In this document: one piece after another, positions 22,098 to 22,252 of the stretch
Position numbering within the stretch: the stretch's first letter is position 1
Layout: each line of letters begins with the position of its first letter
Program-made: the position numbers and the translations under genes
Source: Nanobdellota archaeon
GTDB taxonomy: Archaea > Nanobdellota > Nanobdellia > Woesearchaeales > UBA12501
NCBI GenBank assembly: GCA_018812465.1
Contig: JAHJCS010000020.1
Location: forward strand, 1-22,252
DNA: 22,252 nt
Direction of reading: 5' to 3'
The notes under the pieces: generated by a model
The model's input: the letters and a program-made list of their open reading frames with translations, nothing else
The model's database searches: none
Told to the model about the DNA's origin: nothing

Positions 22098-22169
22098 TTA
22101 CTCTGCGCTGCATGAACTAGAACACCAGCTACTGGAAACAGACATCATGGCTCCAGCACTTTTTTCCAT
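22098..22169 (-). CDS. Ser/Cys-rich leader peptide upstream of serA (23 aa)
   Basis: A 23-codon ORF reading MEKSAGAMMSVSSSW, then CSSSCSAE. Nine of 23 residues are serine (codons AGT, AGC, TCT, TCC and TCA) and two are cysteine, which is made from serine. GAGG lies a few nt before the ATG, and a TATA box is centred 28 bp upstream, so this is the first ORF of the serA transcript. serA follows 107 nt after its stop, with the paired stems described above in between. This is the arrangement of bacterial amino-acid attenuators, here serine for the first serine-pathway gene. Inference: ribosome stalling at serine codons controls serA. Chance composition of a short ORF is the main alternative. Confidence 0.52.
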   Translation of the reverse strand: MEKSAGAMMSVSSSWCSSSCSAE

Positions 22170-22189
22170 AATCCTCTATAAGTTAAACT

Positions 22190-22201
22190 GATATTTAAAT
22201 C
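22190..22201 (-). promoter_or_regulatory. TATA box of the serA leader transcript
   Basis: The minus-strand AGAAG precedes ATTTAAATAT, centred 28 bp before the leader-peptide ATG at 22169. It implies a serA mRNA with about 180 nt of leader. Nothing further is seen in 22202-22252. Confidence 0.55.
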
Positions 22202-22252
22202 TTCTGTCTAGAAAGTTCTTAATCCGTGAAAATCACAGAGAAAAAATAAACG

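Overview
The window reads as chromosomal DNA of an archaeon. Evidence: a CDP-archaeol synthase, a diphthamide-synthase (dph2) fragment, an AbrB-PhoU regulator, an archaeal single-domain parvulin, a small mono-cluster ferredoxin, archaeal tRNAs without encoded CCA, TATA boxes centred 25-31 bp upstream of start codons or tRNA ends (several leaderless), and GGTGA/GGAGG ribosome sites. Small proteins, many hypotheticals and a very large secreted beta-helix protein with a Cys-rich linker suggest a DPANN lineage such as Woesearchaeota. That placement is inference.

Region by region. (1) 1-1620 holds the 3' part of carS, then a convergent minus-strand operon: DUF1858 redox protein, a 53-aa zinc ribbon, a truncated dph2, and a polytopic membrane protein. 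(2) 1732-6702 is a two-gene plus-strand operon: a NACHT-type STAND NTPase, translationally coupled to a protein with a large unknown N-terminus and a C-terminal Ser/Thr protein kinase domain. It looks like a sensor-effector pair, possibly for defence or signalling. (3) 6697-7617 is a convergent AbrB-PhoU regulator. (4) 7685-17878 is a 10-kb accessory island, all on the plus strand. It encodes proteins built from two shared uncharacterised modules, an Lrp/AsnC regulator, two CheY-like receiver proteins (one strongly degenerate), an unknown protein, and a 1462-aa secreted GH5 (mannanase-like) enzyme fused to three parallel beta-helix blocks. Tight spacing suggests the GH5 gene is co-expressed with the small regulatory-looking proteins after it.

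(5) 17879-20320 is a tRNA region with unusual repeats. tRNA-Glu(CTC) is flanked by a 3'-fragment copy on one side and two 117-bp tandem units carrying its 5' end on the other. It also holds tRNA-Lys(CTT), a ferredoxin, a membrane protein and a parvulin. tRNA-Gly(CCC) is interrupted in its T-loop by about 105 nt. The Glu repeats and the Gly insertion share one 'box plus hairpin' element. (6) 20321-22252 holds a DUF2391 membrane protein, a frameshifted ORF remnant, and serA (D-3-phosphoglycerate dehydrogenase). serA has a long leader starting with a 23-codon ORF of which 9 codons are serine and 2 cysteine, followed by two competing RNA stems. This looks like a serine attenuation leader in an archaeon.

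The items most worth follow-up are the serA leader peptide, the NACHT-kinase operon, the tRNA-associated box/hairpin element with the interrupted tRNA-Gly, and the modular protein family around the GH5 protein.
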